Shown: positions 24,176 to 36,378 of the stretch, piece by piece
Position numbering within the stretch: position 1 is the first letter of the stretch
Layout of the letters: every line of letters starts with the position of its first letter
Assembly: GCA_030280995.1 (NCBI GenBank)
Contig: JASXTE010000002.1
Span: 12,104,683-12,168,682 of the forward strand
Reading direction: 5' to 3'
DNA length: 64,000 nucleotides
DNA from: Hemileia vastatrix
Taxonomy: Eukaryota > Basidiomycota > Pucciniomycetes > Pucciniales > Zaghouaniaceae
Notes under the pieces: generated by a model
Told to the model about the DNA's origin: nothing
The model's database searches: none
The model's input: the letters and a program-made list of their open reading frames with translations, nothing else
Program-made: the position numbers and the translations under genes

Positions 24176-25387
24176 GATTTAGATAATTAAAATTTGTTAA
24201 GTTATGTATCTTGTGCACAAGGGTTGGTTAATGAAGCTTTTGAAAAACTATATTTACCCAAATTATTAATAGAAATCCAGAATGAATTTTAGTCATGTAG
24301 ATATGGAGAAAAACATTACTTATAATTTAAATACAAAACATTTAATCAACTGGAATCCTAAAAATTAGCAAGAGTAGACACATGCAATGTATATAAGAGA
24401 GATTCAAAGCATTTTTTTACAATCAAAATATTTATTTCCATCTCTGATCTGGAAGAGGTTTTCAAGATGGGTAAATGTGCCACCATTTCAATTTGAACTA
24501 AAATGAAAAAGTGAAACACAGATTTGAATAGGAGGATCTCTTTATGGACAACAAGAATCATTTCTGAAAATTGAGTGATCTTTTATCAGTTCAAGTAACT
24601 GAGAAATCAAGGCAAGGTTGTGCCAAATATCTGTTTAAAGCTAATTTCAGGAATGCTTTAAAGAACATCAAGGTTGAATTTTGGTGGGTGTTGTATGGAA
24701 AGTGTTCTGCAATATAAGTAGTGATTATTCAGCATGTCACACATGTAAGCCAAGTTAATTTCAGCATTGGAGTTGGTATCTGAGTTAACAAATAGATCCA
24801 GGGCTAGAGTGGTAGCAGTTATTTCTAGTTTACAATGGACTGAAAGAGGAATATTGTGAATGGTGATGAAGACTAAGGGTGAGTGTATGATGAAGTGGAT
24901 GCTTAAGTGGTGGGAAGTCATGTTTTTAACATGTTGAATAATAAGCCCTTACAAATAAGGTGAAAAAGAATCTAAGGAGATGGCTTGTCTGTACCTAGTG
25001 CTGACTAATCAAGATGAAGGAGAGAAGTGTTTTGATGTCTTTTTCTTCCCAAAAGAAGGTGTTTTTGAGGTCAAACACACCATCAAAATACACTTGTCTA
25101 GGGCAGGTGAATTTCATTTTCTGATGGGGTGTTTGGTAATTTTTTATGGTGTGATTATGTGGAATATTTGATCAATTTTAAGACCCCCTAATTTACTCCA
25201 TCCCATCTCATTTTCATAGAAAATATCTATTGTTTTAGAACTCTCCTTATCAGCAATGGCCCATTTTATTTTATAGCTATTAATCCCTTCATCAATCCTC
25301 CACCACTCATAATTCATAATGGATCAAAGAATATGCATTTTATATTTCCTCTTAACTTTTTTGCAAGATTTCTAATGTCAGATAACA

Positions 25388-25881
25388 CTACAAGCCAGGG
25401 GGAGCCTGGCTGGTAATAATTTAAAAAACAAAAAAAATAACCCGAGCCACTTCCTGTGGCTCAGGATTGAAAAATAAAAAAAAATTGCTGCCAGCTTAAA
25501 GCTGGCAGCGTTTAATAAAAATGAAAAAAAGACCAAAGCCACTAAAATTGGCTTTGGTCAAATTTATAATACATCTTGCAGGCAGTTTAAAACTTCCTGC
25601 AAGATGTTGTGTTTAAAAGTGAGCGAAGTTGCATGCAGCAACTTCACTCGCTTTTTTTTATATATTAATAACTTGCAGCCAGTATAAAACTGGCTGCAAG
25701 TCTTTTTTTAAAGCAACCAAAGTTGCTTGTAGCGACTTTGGTTGCAATAATATTTTGTTTATCTCCCAGCAAGATAACACTGGCTGGGAGGTTTTAACGT
25801 GAGATTTGAGCAGCCGATGTTGCTTTAAGCAACATTGGCTACTATAGGAAATAAACTACCAGACAGGGGGAGAATGGCTGG
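25388..25881. repeat. array of 10 different stem-loops of two alternating types
   Basis: About ten short hairpins lie every 45-60 bp, each with stems of 6-13 bp and loops of 3-7 nt. The first type includes GCCAGG/CCTGGC, GCTGCCAGC/GCTGGCAGC, CTTGCAGGCAG.., CTTGCAGCCAG/CTGGCTGCAAG and CTCCCAGC../GCTGGGAG. The second type includes GAGCCAC/GTGGCTC, GACCAAAGCCA/TGGCTTTGGTC, GAGCGAAGTTGC.., CAACCAAAGT../ACTTTGGTTG and the GATGTTGC/GCAACATTG stem. The two types alternate. Arms change in concert, which suggests selection for structure or repeated insertion of hairpin units. The array starts CACTACAAGCCAGGGGGAG and ends with a variant, CTACCAGACAGGGGGAGAAT. Confidence 0.85.
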
Positions 25882-26654
25882 TTTGAATTAATAAGAAATA
25901 AGATGAGATGAGTTATTGAAATTTGCGCTACTCTTTTACATGCCATTTGGAATTAATTTTTTGACAGTGTGAAATGTATATGTACATAATAAAAAATTAA
26001 AGCTAGAAAAAGTGGTATTGGATATTTTTAAATGCCAAAACATATATATCCAGTTTTAACAAGTTTAAAATATCAAAATACTGATTTTGTGTGCATATTG
26101 TTTTTCAGAAATATATGCTTGGTTGTTAACACTTTTTTAGCCAAATGTCAACTTAGTGGCAAAAAAAATAATAAGTGATAAAAAAGGTGTCCATAACAGC
26201 TGAAGGTTAGTTTTCCAACCTTATGTGAACAAATGATATGGATAAGTGGATTGAATTTGAAAAATAAGTGAAAATAAATATTAATTGCATCCGTTGTGGC
26301 ATTCCAAATCTGGGTAGGCTACTTAGGTGAAAATTTGATTGGACCTTGGTTGGAAGAAAATCATGGTGTTAGCAGGTGTTAATTTGGTTGAAGGGAGTTA
26401 ACTGGATTTTTTTTGGGTGGATTTATGGTGATTTTTGGAGGATTTATGGTGATTTTTTAGAGGACTTATGGTGTTTTGGAATGGATATATGTTGGTATTC
26501 CTATTGTTATTTGATAATTTCATGGATTGGGTATTGGATTTACTGGATTTTCTAGGGCTCTCTTGGTATTTTTTGGTGGATGCAGTGTGCTCATGGAGAA
26601 GCCATTTTTTTCCAGTGCACTCCGGTGCACTCCGGTTCGCTCCAGTGATTTTCC

Positions 26655-26885
26655 GGTACAAAAGCAAAGTCACTGTGGAAAAGTTTGGTCATTGGTGCAA
26701 AAAGTCTGGGCACTGTGGCAAAGTTTGGTCACTGCAGAAAAGTCTAGGCACTGTGGCAAAGTTTGGTCACTTCAGAAAAGTCTGGGCACTGTGGCAAAGT
26801 TTGGTCACTGTAGAAAAGTCTGATCACCAGTGCAAAGTTTGGTCACTGTGCCAAAAGTTTGGCTATTGTGGCAAAATTTGGTTAG
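26655..26885 (+). repeat. minisatellite, about 40-bp period
   Basis: Repeats of the pattern GGGCACTGTGGCAAAGTTTGG TCACTG-AGAAAAGTCT occur about six times with small changes. Just upstream (26617-26645), GTGCACTCCG is repeated almost exactly. The open frames across it are a consequence of the repeat. Confidence 0.85.
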
Positions 26886-26899
26886 AAAGTTATTATGCT

Positions 26900-29000
26900 T
26901 ACTAGATCAATAGTTTATTGTAGATCATATGCATTTAGGGTATTCTTGGAAAGGTCTGAAGCAGGAGAATCATATGGGGGGGAGGGAATCTTAGTCTTCT
27001 ACATGTATTTTGTCTTTTAGTTTTGATAACAAGGGTCTTTTTTGATAATTAACAATATTTAACATATAACAAAAATTATAATAAAAAAATATCAACATAT
27101 ATGGTACCATTGGATTGCTCTCATCCTGGGTGACTCAAATTTATTTCTTTACTTATAAAATTTATAAAATAAAAATATAATAAAGAACACTCTTTAATTT
27201 TGGTGGGAAACTGGGTAAATCTGGGGCAGACCTTTAATAAGGAACCTTTGAACAGATCATCCCAAGGGTAGTTTCTGGGGTACTTTACTGTACTTTTCAG
27301 TCTCTGGGGTAAGTGTTGCGGCTTGTTCTAAGTATTTTCTGTGACTTGTATCAGTGTAATCTGGTATAAGGTATTTGTTTTGGGGGTGTAATCATTTATT
27401 GCACTTATTTTTTTCTATATTATAGGTTTCCAACACTTTCAAAGTCTTTCTCTCAGATTTTCAACTTATCCAAGTCTTCAAGCAGATCTTCAAGCTTATT
27501 TAATTGAATCTTACGTTTACTTAGAGGGACAGGGATTCCTTTGGATTCTTTCTGCAGCAAGGTGACTGTAGGAGTCTACTCTACACCATGTAAAACAAGC
27601 CAAGGCTTTGGTTCCTCAAATTATACATTGTGAAACCCTATAAAAATAAGCTGTAAAAAAATATGTAAGTTTTAATTAAAAGCATGTGATAATGTTTTTT
27701 CTTCATTTGTACAATATATTGCTGTGTAAAAGCCTGTTGCATATACGCCTTATGCAAGTCACTGCATGCCTTGCAACCGGCTTCAGTGATTTGTGTGTTT
27801 CTATACGCATAACTGTAAGTGAATTTTCATCCAAGTGGCAAATTTTCTACTTCTCTCCTTCCGCTTTCAAGAGACAGGTTATTAAAATAATTAGCTTTCC
27901 ATCTGTTTCACTTAAGAGTTTTTTATTTTGGTTTGACTCTTATACTTGTTTCTTAAGTAAAAATATTAATTTCACTTTGAATATATGTTCAACTTTTAGG
28001 TAATCCATTTTTCTCAATCATTAGTTTTGCCACCAAAGTAACTTATTTAAAGATTACTAACTTGGATTGTTGGTCTTTTAGTCTTCTTTTAAATCTCTTT
28101 AAAAAATAAAAAAAAATAGAACTGATGATTGTTTTTAACTCTTGGCAGCTTGATCTCTAACTTGTCATAGTATAATCAAAAAGCTAATTTTTTGTTAGCA
28201 TCCAAATTTTATAATGGTTTGTCTTTCTCTTTTCATTTTTTTCATTCAATAAAAATAATACTTATTTTTCTACAATAATCTATTCCTAAAAATTTAAATC
28301 AACAGATTAGTTGTCCATTTATTGATCAATCAACTTCTACCCAAAGATTTTTTTTTAAATTTCAAGTAAGAATATCTTTTTTCACTATTTCATTTTTAAA
28401 GTTTTTATTATTCTCAATCATTATATATTAAATAATAAAATAAAATAAAATATCATAGTATCCACATGTGTATGGGATCAATTTTTTTCTACATATCAAT
28501 AATTTATTGTATTGGCCTCCTGTAATTCTATTAATGGTAGAGGTATAGTTGATTCTTGTTTAAGGAAACTATACCTTTCAACATTATAAATTATGGATAC
28601 CTGGCAGTTTGATATGTTATTGATATATGGAGAAAAATTAAATAAAGAATCAACACATACTTATGTATTATTGCTGTATTTATTGTAATAATTGGGCATT
28701 GGATTTAAGCTTCACATTTAATTGTTTATGTTTAGGGTATAGTTTAATCTTGTGTGCCCAACGCATATGGCAGAATACTATACTTGTAAGCAATTAAATA
28801 AAGCTTTAATACCAAATACTTGATTAATATTTTAAATGCAGCTAAAACTCATGTTTTCTACATGCACATTGGATATGATTTTTTATTTATTATTAAGAAT
28901 ATATAATGATTATTTTTGAAGGTGTTAATTTTAACAATTGCATTCTTTTTCACTTTTTTTATTTATTTTTAAATTAAATTAATTTCTTATCCACTACACT
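26900..29000. other. no gene seen
   Basis: AT-rich DNA. The block at 27190-27600 has somewhat higher GC and an AGAGGGACAGGGA motif like that on the minus strand near 7190, perhaps a Copia relic. A stem (GGTATAGTT / AACTATACC) lies near 28545-28580. An ORF at 27686-28003 has no recognisable features. Confidence 0.3.
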
Positions 29001-29003
29001 ACA

Positions 29004-30276
29004 AGATGCAGGCTTCACAAAGTTTGTTTATAAAGAAAAATCACTGCTGAAGAAAAAAATCAAACAACAAGCATGCAAAAAACATCAAGAATGCATTACT
29101 TATTGTTGAAAATTATGGTATCGAGACAGATGGAAAGAGGGCAAAATATTTTTTTAGGAGTTTTTTAAAAAATTTAGTTAATCCATAACGGTATTTTACT
29201 TCAAATTCTAGCTGTTATATTTTCCATCCAATCCGCTCCTCAATTCCAAGTGTTATCATGAAAACATTTTCTATTGAGGATCTCATTTGATTAAACATGC
29301 TTGAAGCAACAATTCAGTGCATCAAAGACTTTTCGTATTGTGAACATTGAGTTTTACAAAATAAAGCTCATAAAAATGGTGGTGGATTTGGTAATATGTT
29401 TGTTGGTGGTAGGTGTTTAGATAGGGAAAAGTCTCTATTAATTAGTAAGTATTATATAGTTTTATTTATGAATAGTTTTAATCTATTATTATTTAAATTA
29501 CTTTTATAGGTAAATATGCTTCTAAGCCCTTAGATTTGGAAGAGTATGATTGTTGCATGAAGCGAATAGAGTTATTCTTTAAATTTTTTTTTCAAAATAT
29601 ATCTAATGTTAAGTATCAAGAAGCAGTAAAGCTCTGTCAAAAGCTCGGGATTCCTGGGTTTGGAGAAAATGTTTATGATCAAGAAACTGAACCATTTGCT
29701 GGAAATGTTACTTGGACAACAGGCTCAAATGGAAACAGGTTTTTGGATAGTCCTCACTGTGACTCAGACCGTAGCGAGTATACATTTGGACTTTTCATGC
29801 CTAAAGACACTGAGAAAAATTCTCTTCATCAATCTTATGACTCAAATCAACAACGTCAAAAAGGTGGAGAGCTTCATTTTCCTGAAATAGCTTGCAAAGT
29901 AGACATGGAGGCCACTAATGGCATCACAGAAATTCTATGGCCAGCAAACCTTCTTAATCATTTCACTTCACGATGTTATGAAATTCGTGGATTCTCTTGC
30001 CTTGGCTCTTCTATTCAAGTTAGTACAAGACTTTTCAATACATTTAAAAAACTCCAAGAGTTTGAAATAGATATTTCTGAGTACTTAAATATAAATGAAG
30101 AGTTAGAAAGATGTAAATTTCTTATCATGAAACTGATTAAGTACAATGAAAAGACTGATTTAACAAAAAAAAAGTTAGTGAATTACTATATATTTAATGT
30201 TTCTAAAGATATTAAAAAATTAAATACAGAAAAAGATTCTGATATACATGTTAATAAAAAAGGAAAAGACCATTAA
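29004..30276 (+). pseudogene. TET/JBP-like 2OG-Fe(II) dioxygenase
   Basis: The protein resembles fungal TET/JBP-family DNA-base dioxygenases (oxidation of 5-methylcytosine or related bases with 2-oxoglutarate and Fe(II)). The main exon (from about 29512) ends at 30276. It joins in frame to an upstream exon (ending near 29441, ..CLDREKSLLI) through a GTAAGT..TAG intron. The iron-binding HxD is HCD in FLDSPHCDSDRSEYTFG (about 29745-29790). The downstream segment NGITEILWPANLLNHFTSRC gives the second His, and FSCLGSSIQVSTRL follows as in the family. The first part (29004-29130; KKKIKQQACKKHQ) is Lys-rich. In-frame stops near 29113 and 29350 need extra introns or mark decay, so I call it a probable pseudogene. 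The C-terminal 70 residues are Lys/Asn-rich. Substrate specificity cannot be read from the sequence. Confidence 0.65.
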
Positions 30277-32142
30277 GTAGTGATAGGTAAAAATGTGATT
30301 TTATTGTACAGGTATAGTTTTAGTTTAGTGGTAGAATGATATATTTAAACACATGTCTATAAATCCTTTTTATGAAAGTGATGATTATTTATAATCTAGT
30401 GAAAAACCTAAAACAATAAAAGTATGAAAAAAATGGATGTAAAAATTGAAAAATCATATTACAATAAAAAATTATCATTGCTATATTTAAAATAAAATAT
30501 AATATATTAAAATATAAGAAACAAAATATAGCTTTGTAACTTGCTTAATTATTGCAAACGGAAACTCAAAATATACAATATTTTTAGTTTCCGTCCTAAA
30601 AGATCATATGCATCAATATAAATAGATCTGTACTATTAATATTGTTTTTAAAAATATTAAAAATTTGTTAATTTTTGAAATAAGTTTTTTCTTATTAATA
30701 AATAAAGTAAAACCATATATTATTCTATTCTTATTTAAGTAAAAATAAAAATAAAAATTATTGGACAATTAAATATTAATTTATTTCTTTGAGTCATTCA
30801 TTATTCACTTTCATATCTAACTTGAATTAATTTAGTGGCATTATTCAATCTTAAATTTACTGAAATTTGTACACTACTGTGACTTATGATTTTTTTTTTG
30901 ATAAATTGAATATTTTTCATCATATAATTATATTTTAGTAAAGCATATAACTTCAAAAATAGAAGTGAAATAATCAATAAAAGGAAATGAGATATCTTGA
31001 TAATGAAGAATCTATCAATCAATTTAGATCTCCAATAAAAATTAATTCTAATTTTAAAATTTACCTTGTAGAAGAGGAATATTTAATTAATATGATTTTA
31101 AATTTCCTTGTATATCTTGAATTAGCCTTCAACATCTATCTTTAATTAAGGTGCAGAATTCCAAAAGCTGAATTATATGATGATATTTGTATATATCTAA
31201 TTGATTTTTTTTTAAATTCATAAAACCAAGTATGTAAAATAGAAACTACTACATCATTTTTAAGTGAATTTTATTATATTATAATAAAATATTAATAATT
31301 ATAAAAGGGCTTTTACTTTTGTCAGAGAGTAGACCTTAATATATTTTAAGATAAATATAACACAATCAAATTGAAATTTATTTTAAAGTGTTTGAATATT
31401 TATCCATTGAATTAATTTTAAGAGTTGTAGAAGAATATTTCTTTTTTCTTGGAGTTGAATTAATCTTAAAAACCAAGAAAAATATTGTAGATACTTTTTT
31501 ATTGAACTTGATCTATTAAGGTATATGTAAGTAGAATTTGATTCATATGAAATTTTAGAAGAAAAATAACATTTCAATAACTTATTAATGACATTTAAGG
31601 ATGTTCAAGAAGGATGGCAATCTAAAAAGGGTTTGTTTTAATATTTATAGAAATAAAATTTTTAAGTTCTTAATAAGGAGCACCCTAGTTGCTTTCTTTT
31701 ATTTTTTTGCTTTCATAGGAAGAATTAAATATCTTTTTTACCAAATTATTGAACAAAATTTGATATCTATACATGAATCTGTAAGTGTAAAAAATAATCA
31801 ATATAAAATATGAATCAAAATACAGCAAGCTAAATCATAGATCATAAAAATGTAGAGTAAATTTTGTTTTTCAAAATAATTGACACTGATAAAAAGATAT
31901 TTTTTAAATTTAACTAGTTTTTAAAAGACACTTTAATATGATTTCATACCAATATGATGGCTTCTCATTATTTAAATGTCTAGATATTATTTTATCATTG
32001 TACATAGGTCGTTGGCCCATTACTTTTGTTGAGGAAATTGATACATAAAAATATTTATTAAAAATTTACAAAAAAATATAAAATTTTCAATGACAACTCT
32101 AATCCCCATACTTTTTGGATCTAAATAAAGTTTTTTTAAATC
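30277..32142. other. no gene seen; one stem-loop
   Basis: AT-rich. A stem (ACGGAAACT at 30558-30566 pairing with AGTTTCCGT at 30586-30594) lies about 280 bp after the TET/JBP-like gene and could form an RNA hairpin in its 3' UTR, but this is speculative. Nothing else is supportable. Confidence 0.4.
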
Positions 32143-32716
32143 AATTAACTTTACCTTCTTTCATTAACTTATTGATTCTTTGAATCAACTTATGGATAAT
32201 TTGAAATGAGCAACCAAAATGTGTTAAATCTTGACACGATTCCAAACCAGGAGGAGCTTTGGTCGTTTGATGATTATCCTTAGAAGAATTCCAAATAGTT
32301 TTGATGATACCATTTCCCAAACCAAAATCAATGATGCACCAGTGGTCTGGATAATATAAACCATGTCATTTGATTTTAGCTGGAGATGGTATTGGTTGGC
32401 CAGTAATCGGTTTGATATATGAGAATATACTAAAAGTAAGAAAATTGATGTCATTGGTATTGGTGTGAATTTTATTGTGAAATCCAGAATGTGCAATAAT
32501 AACATTAGAAAATAAAAGATATTTGTGGCTGATATCTTCCCATTTGGAGTCACACCAATTCAGTATTCCAACTTTGGTTGCAAGTTTATGGTTTTTTTCA
32601 AATGCTTTATTACAGTGCTTTTTGAGTCGAAGAGCAAGAAAAGAGTTAAAGTAAGGTAGAGTGTCCCATAAGCAAAAATCTTCATCTTTTTGAGCTTTAG
32701 TGATATTTGTGAGCAA
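32143..32716 (-). pseudogene. second TET/JBP-like dioxygenase remnant
   Basis: One minus-strand frame reads through both halves of the catalytic core with a single stop. The N-terminal half has LRLKKHCNKAFEKNH, then SGFHNKIHTNTNDINF, where the family HxD appears as HTN, an Asp to Asn change that should abolish iron binding. After the stop (TGA near 32363, in a CGA-like context), DFGLGNGIIKTIWNSSKDNH supplies the distal His, followed by DLTHFGCSFQI. It aligns with 23371-23567 and with the C-terminal half of 29004-30276. The upstream exons are not resolved. Loss of the metal ligand and the stop both point to a dead copy. Confidence 0.6.
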
Positions 32717-34168
32717 CGAATATATGCCTATATAATTGAAATGCCTAGATAATAATCATATAAGAGTTTCAGAATCCTTATCCTCTAAATATGCAATATA
32801 AAAATGTGAAATAAGACAAGTGAAATTTGGAAAAAAGGCTCAACTTCAAAGGTCAAAATCTCAGCAACCACTGAACCTAATTAAAACCTGTTTGAGGGAA
32901 ATGAAAGATATGCTTTAGTAGAATCTTCAGTTAAAGGACATGTGATTTAAATAAACCTAACCCTAATTTGTTACATAAAAAAATAAAATAAAAATTTAAA
33001 TTGTGAAAAAAAAGGCTCAACTTTAACGTTCAATATCTCAGCAACCACTGTATCAAATTCAAATCTGTTTGTGGGAAATGAAAGGTGGCCTTCAGGAGAA
33101 TCTTCAGTAAAAAGAACATTAGATTTGAATAAACCTAACCCTAATTCCGAGTCTGATTTTTAAAATTTTACAAAAACTTGAAAAGTGGTAATGAAGATGA
33201 GATCAAAAGGAGTTTTATAAGTTCACTGTTATCCAGATAAGAGTCATACATATATTTAAGTATGAACTTTTCATAAAAGGAATGAGATATCATATAGGCA
33301 TGAAAAAAAGGAGATGAAACTTACCTTGATTGAAAAGTAGGAAAAATAGAGTGAGAAAGATTGATGTTGGAATTGTGGGGAAATTGAATATGGAGTAAGT
33401 GAAATGCATAAAGAATGTGCAATGTATGTGTTTCAATGAAATGGAGCCAAAAAAAGTGAAATAAGGGAAAGGGGGGATAATGACCATGCCAAGGAGGGAT
33501 GAAGAGTAGGGTGATGGAGCTAAAAAAGAAAGTAAAGAGGGAGAGAAAAAAAAGGTTAATTATACCATTGAAATCCAAAATAACCACTTACAAAAAAAAT
33601 TTAGATAAAAAAAATAAAATAAACAGAAAAAAACAAAAAAAAATTATAAGTAGTAATCAAAAAATCAAAAAAAAAGAATAAAGTGACTTACCTGGAGAGA
33701 TGAGATGACAAAATGAATGAAACCAAATTGTTTGAGGGATGTTGGAGGAGAATAGGAAAAGGATATGAGGGATGAATGAAAAAAAAAATCCCTGACAAAA
33801 TATGTGATTTCATGTTGAGCTGGTGAAAGAAAACCAATGAGCCATCCAAAAAAAAAAATTTCACTGTAAATTCCAAAAAAAAATGAATATGCAACAAACC
33901 AAAATACCAACCCAAGTGAATGAATTACACAAAGAGGACATTTGGAGAGTACAAAATGGTATGGGAAAGAAAGGGATGATGTGGCCAACATGTGGTTTTG
34001 AAAAAAAAATCACAAAAAAAGTGCTGATTTGAGGTCAGAACTGACACCCAATTTTTGAAATAAGTGACTTTTTTGCAAAATTTAAGTGCTGATTTGTAAG
34101 TGCTGATTTGGTTTGAAATCCGCACTTAAGTTAAGTGCGGATTTACCAGAACTGACACCCCCTAATAA
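32143..34168 (-). repeat. copy 2 of the inverted 2-kb block
   Basis: Reverse complement of the 21669-23620 block, with the same motif order and ending in TGACACCCCCTAATA at 34153-34167. Within it, 32830-32955 and 33010-33145 are two direct copies of a segment containing CTCAGCAACCACTG and ending AAACCTAACCCTAAT; one counterpart is at about 22730-22870. A near-perfect palindrome (AAATCCGCACTTAAG..) lies at 34117-34146. Confidence 0.65.
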
Positions 34169-34771
34169 ATCGGAAATAGAAACACTTAAGAATCTTAGCA
34201 TATGAATAAAGTATAAAATTATTTGAAATTATTGCCATATAAAATCCAATAACCAAGTACCAAGTCACAATTTTTTTAAAGTATTTTACAGATTTGTACA
34301 AGGTTACATACTGTAAACATCATTCAATAGTAATTGATGAACATTTTCCACTGAGATAAATAAGTTGAAAAAGAAAATAGATAATGGTGATATGTTTCTA
34401 ACTTGAGCTATTATTGAATAGGAACAGTCAAAAAAAATATAGCAGGATTAATCAGGGTATTTTTTACATTGATGTAAAGCTTGGTTGATAAAATATTAAA
34501 AACCTTTAAATCAGGACTAAAAAAAATAATCAAATCAAAGAGGAATATTAGGAATAGGTGTTATAAAAATTATAACCAATATCTTAGAAATATTGAGGGA
34601 AATAAATTACTGGTAATCGCAAAAAATATTTTACTCTTTTAACTTAAAATGGAAATATCAACTGCTCATAATATACTCAAAACAACTACTAATAGATAAA
34701 GGTTTCCCTCTTTACCAAAAGACAATGGTGAAGAATATGTAGACAATTGAATCCATCAAACTGTTTTGTGT

Positions 34772-36378
34772 AAAGTGTCCAGCACAAGTTCAGCCAAACT
34801 TGTGCTGGACACTTTTATGAGCAAAACCTCACTTCTATTAAAAAACCATGCACCTTACCAACTTTAAATTAGAAAAGTGTCCAGCATAAGCTCTGCTGAA
34901 ATTGTGCTGGACACTTTGGCCAAGAAAAGTGACTAAAAATTGCAAGGAAAACCAAAAAAAACATAGCCCATATAATGAAGATGATTGATGCTATCTAATG
35001 TCTTTGGTAAAAGTGTCCAGCACAAGTTCGGCTGAACTTGTGCTGGACACTTTTATGAGGAACACCTCACTTCTCTTAAAAAAACATGCACCTTACCAAA
35101 TTCAAATTGGAAAAGTGTCCAGCACAAGTTCGGCCAAACTTATGCTGACACTTTGGCCAAGACCAGTGACTAAAAATTTCAAGGAAAGCCAAAAATCAAT
35201 AGGCTATAAAAGGAAGTTAATTGATGACATCAGTATTTTTTTTGGTAAAAATGTCCAGCACAAGTTCGGCCAAACTTATGCTGCACACTTTTCCAATTTG
35301 AAGTTGGTAAGGTGTATGTTTTTTTAAGAGAAGTGAGGTGTTCCTCATAAAAGTTTCCAGCACAAGTTCGGCCGAACTTGTGCTAGACACTTTTACCAAA
35401 AAAAAAAATTGATGCCATCAAATATCTTCATTTTCTAGCCTAATTTTTTTTAATTTCCTTGAAGTAATAAGTTACTGTCCATGACCAAAGCGTCCAGCAC
35501 AAGTTCAGCCGAACTTGTGCTGGACACTTTTACCAAAGACATTAGATAGCATCAATTATATTCATTATATGAGCTATTTTTATTGGTTTTCCTTGCGATT
35601 TTTAGTCACTGTTCTTGGCCAAAGTGTCCAGCACAAGTTCCGCTGAACTTATGCTGGAAACTTTTCTAATTTGAAGTTGGTAAGGTGCATGTTTTTTTAA
35701 GAGAAGTGAGGTTTTGCTCATAAAAGTGTCCAGCACAAGTTCGGCCAAACTTTTTCTGGACACTTTTACCCAAAAAAAAATTGATGCGATCAAATATCTT
35801 CATTTTTTAGCCTAATTTTTTATAATTTCCTTGAAGTAATAAGTTACTGTCCATGACCAAAGTGTCCAGCACAAGTTCGGCCAAACTTGTGCTGGACACT
35901 TTTATAAGGAACACCTCACTTCTCTTAAAAAAACATACACCTTACAAACTTCAAATTGGAAAAGTGTCCAGCATAAGTTTGGCCAAACTTGTGCTGGACA
36001 CTTTGGTCATGGACAGTAACTTATTACTTCAAGGAAATTAAAAAAAATTAGGCTATAACATGAACATATTTGATGGAATCTATTTTTTTTTTTTGGTAAA
36101 AGTGTCCAGCACAAGTTTGGCTGAGCTTGTGCTGGACACTTTTATGAGGAACATCTCACTTCTCTTAAAAAAACATACACTTTACTAACTTCAAATTATA
36201 AAAGTGTCCAGCATAAGGTTGGCCGAACTTGTGCTGGACATATTTACCAAAAAAAATTTGATGCCATCAATTAACTTCCTTTTATAGCCTATTGATTTTT
36301 GGTTTTCCTTGCAATTTTTAGTCACTGGTCTTGGCCAAAGTGTCCAGCACAATTTCGGCTGAACTTGTACTGGACATA
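34772..36378. repeat. array of 14 palindromes of 44 bp in alternating spacing
   Basis: Fourteen copies of a palindrome run AAAGTGTCCAGCACAAGTTC, then GGC, then the inverted arm GAACTTGTGCTGGACACTTT. Copies start near 34772, 34874, 35010, 35112, 35248, 35350, 35486, 35621, 35722, 35858, 35959, 36096, 36199 and 36336. Spacing alternates about 102 and 136 bp, a 238-bp higher-order unit, with the spacer orientation reversed in part of the array. One spacer type contains CACCTCACTTCTCTTAAA, the other TTTCAAGGAAA or its reverse complement. Each palindrome could extrude a stem of about 20 bp. The ORFs across it (VSSTSSAELVLDTF repeats) are not genes. Confidence 0.95.

Noticed and set aside
24358..25171. 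Three unassigned ORFs of 60-90 residues on both strands
   Set aside because: No motif, no consistent splice sites, and no match to the repeated coding segments in the element.
26398..26905. 145-residue ORF with repeated Lys-Val-Trp-Ser units
   Set aside because: It is a read-through of the 40-bp minisatellite, open in more than one frame.
32940..33145. AACCTAACCCTAA motifs as telomeric DNA
   Set aside because: Only one or two units at each place, within a dispersed duplicated segment also found near 22735.
34998..36041. Short ORFs with VSSTSSAELVLDTF repeats
   Set aside because: They are translations of the palindrome array and occur on both strands equally.
34772..36378. CRISPR-like array of palindromic repeats
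   Set aside because: Spacers are themselves repeated in two classes, the host is eukaryotic by its introns and retroelements, and no cas gene is present.
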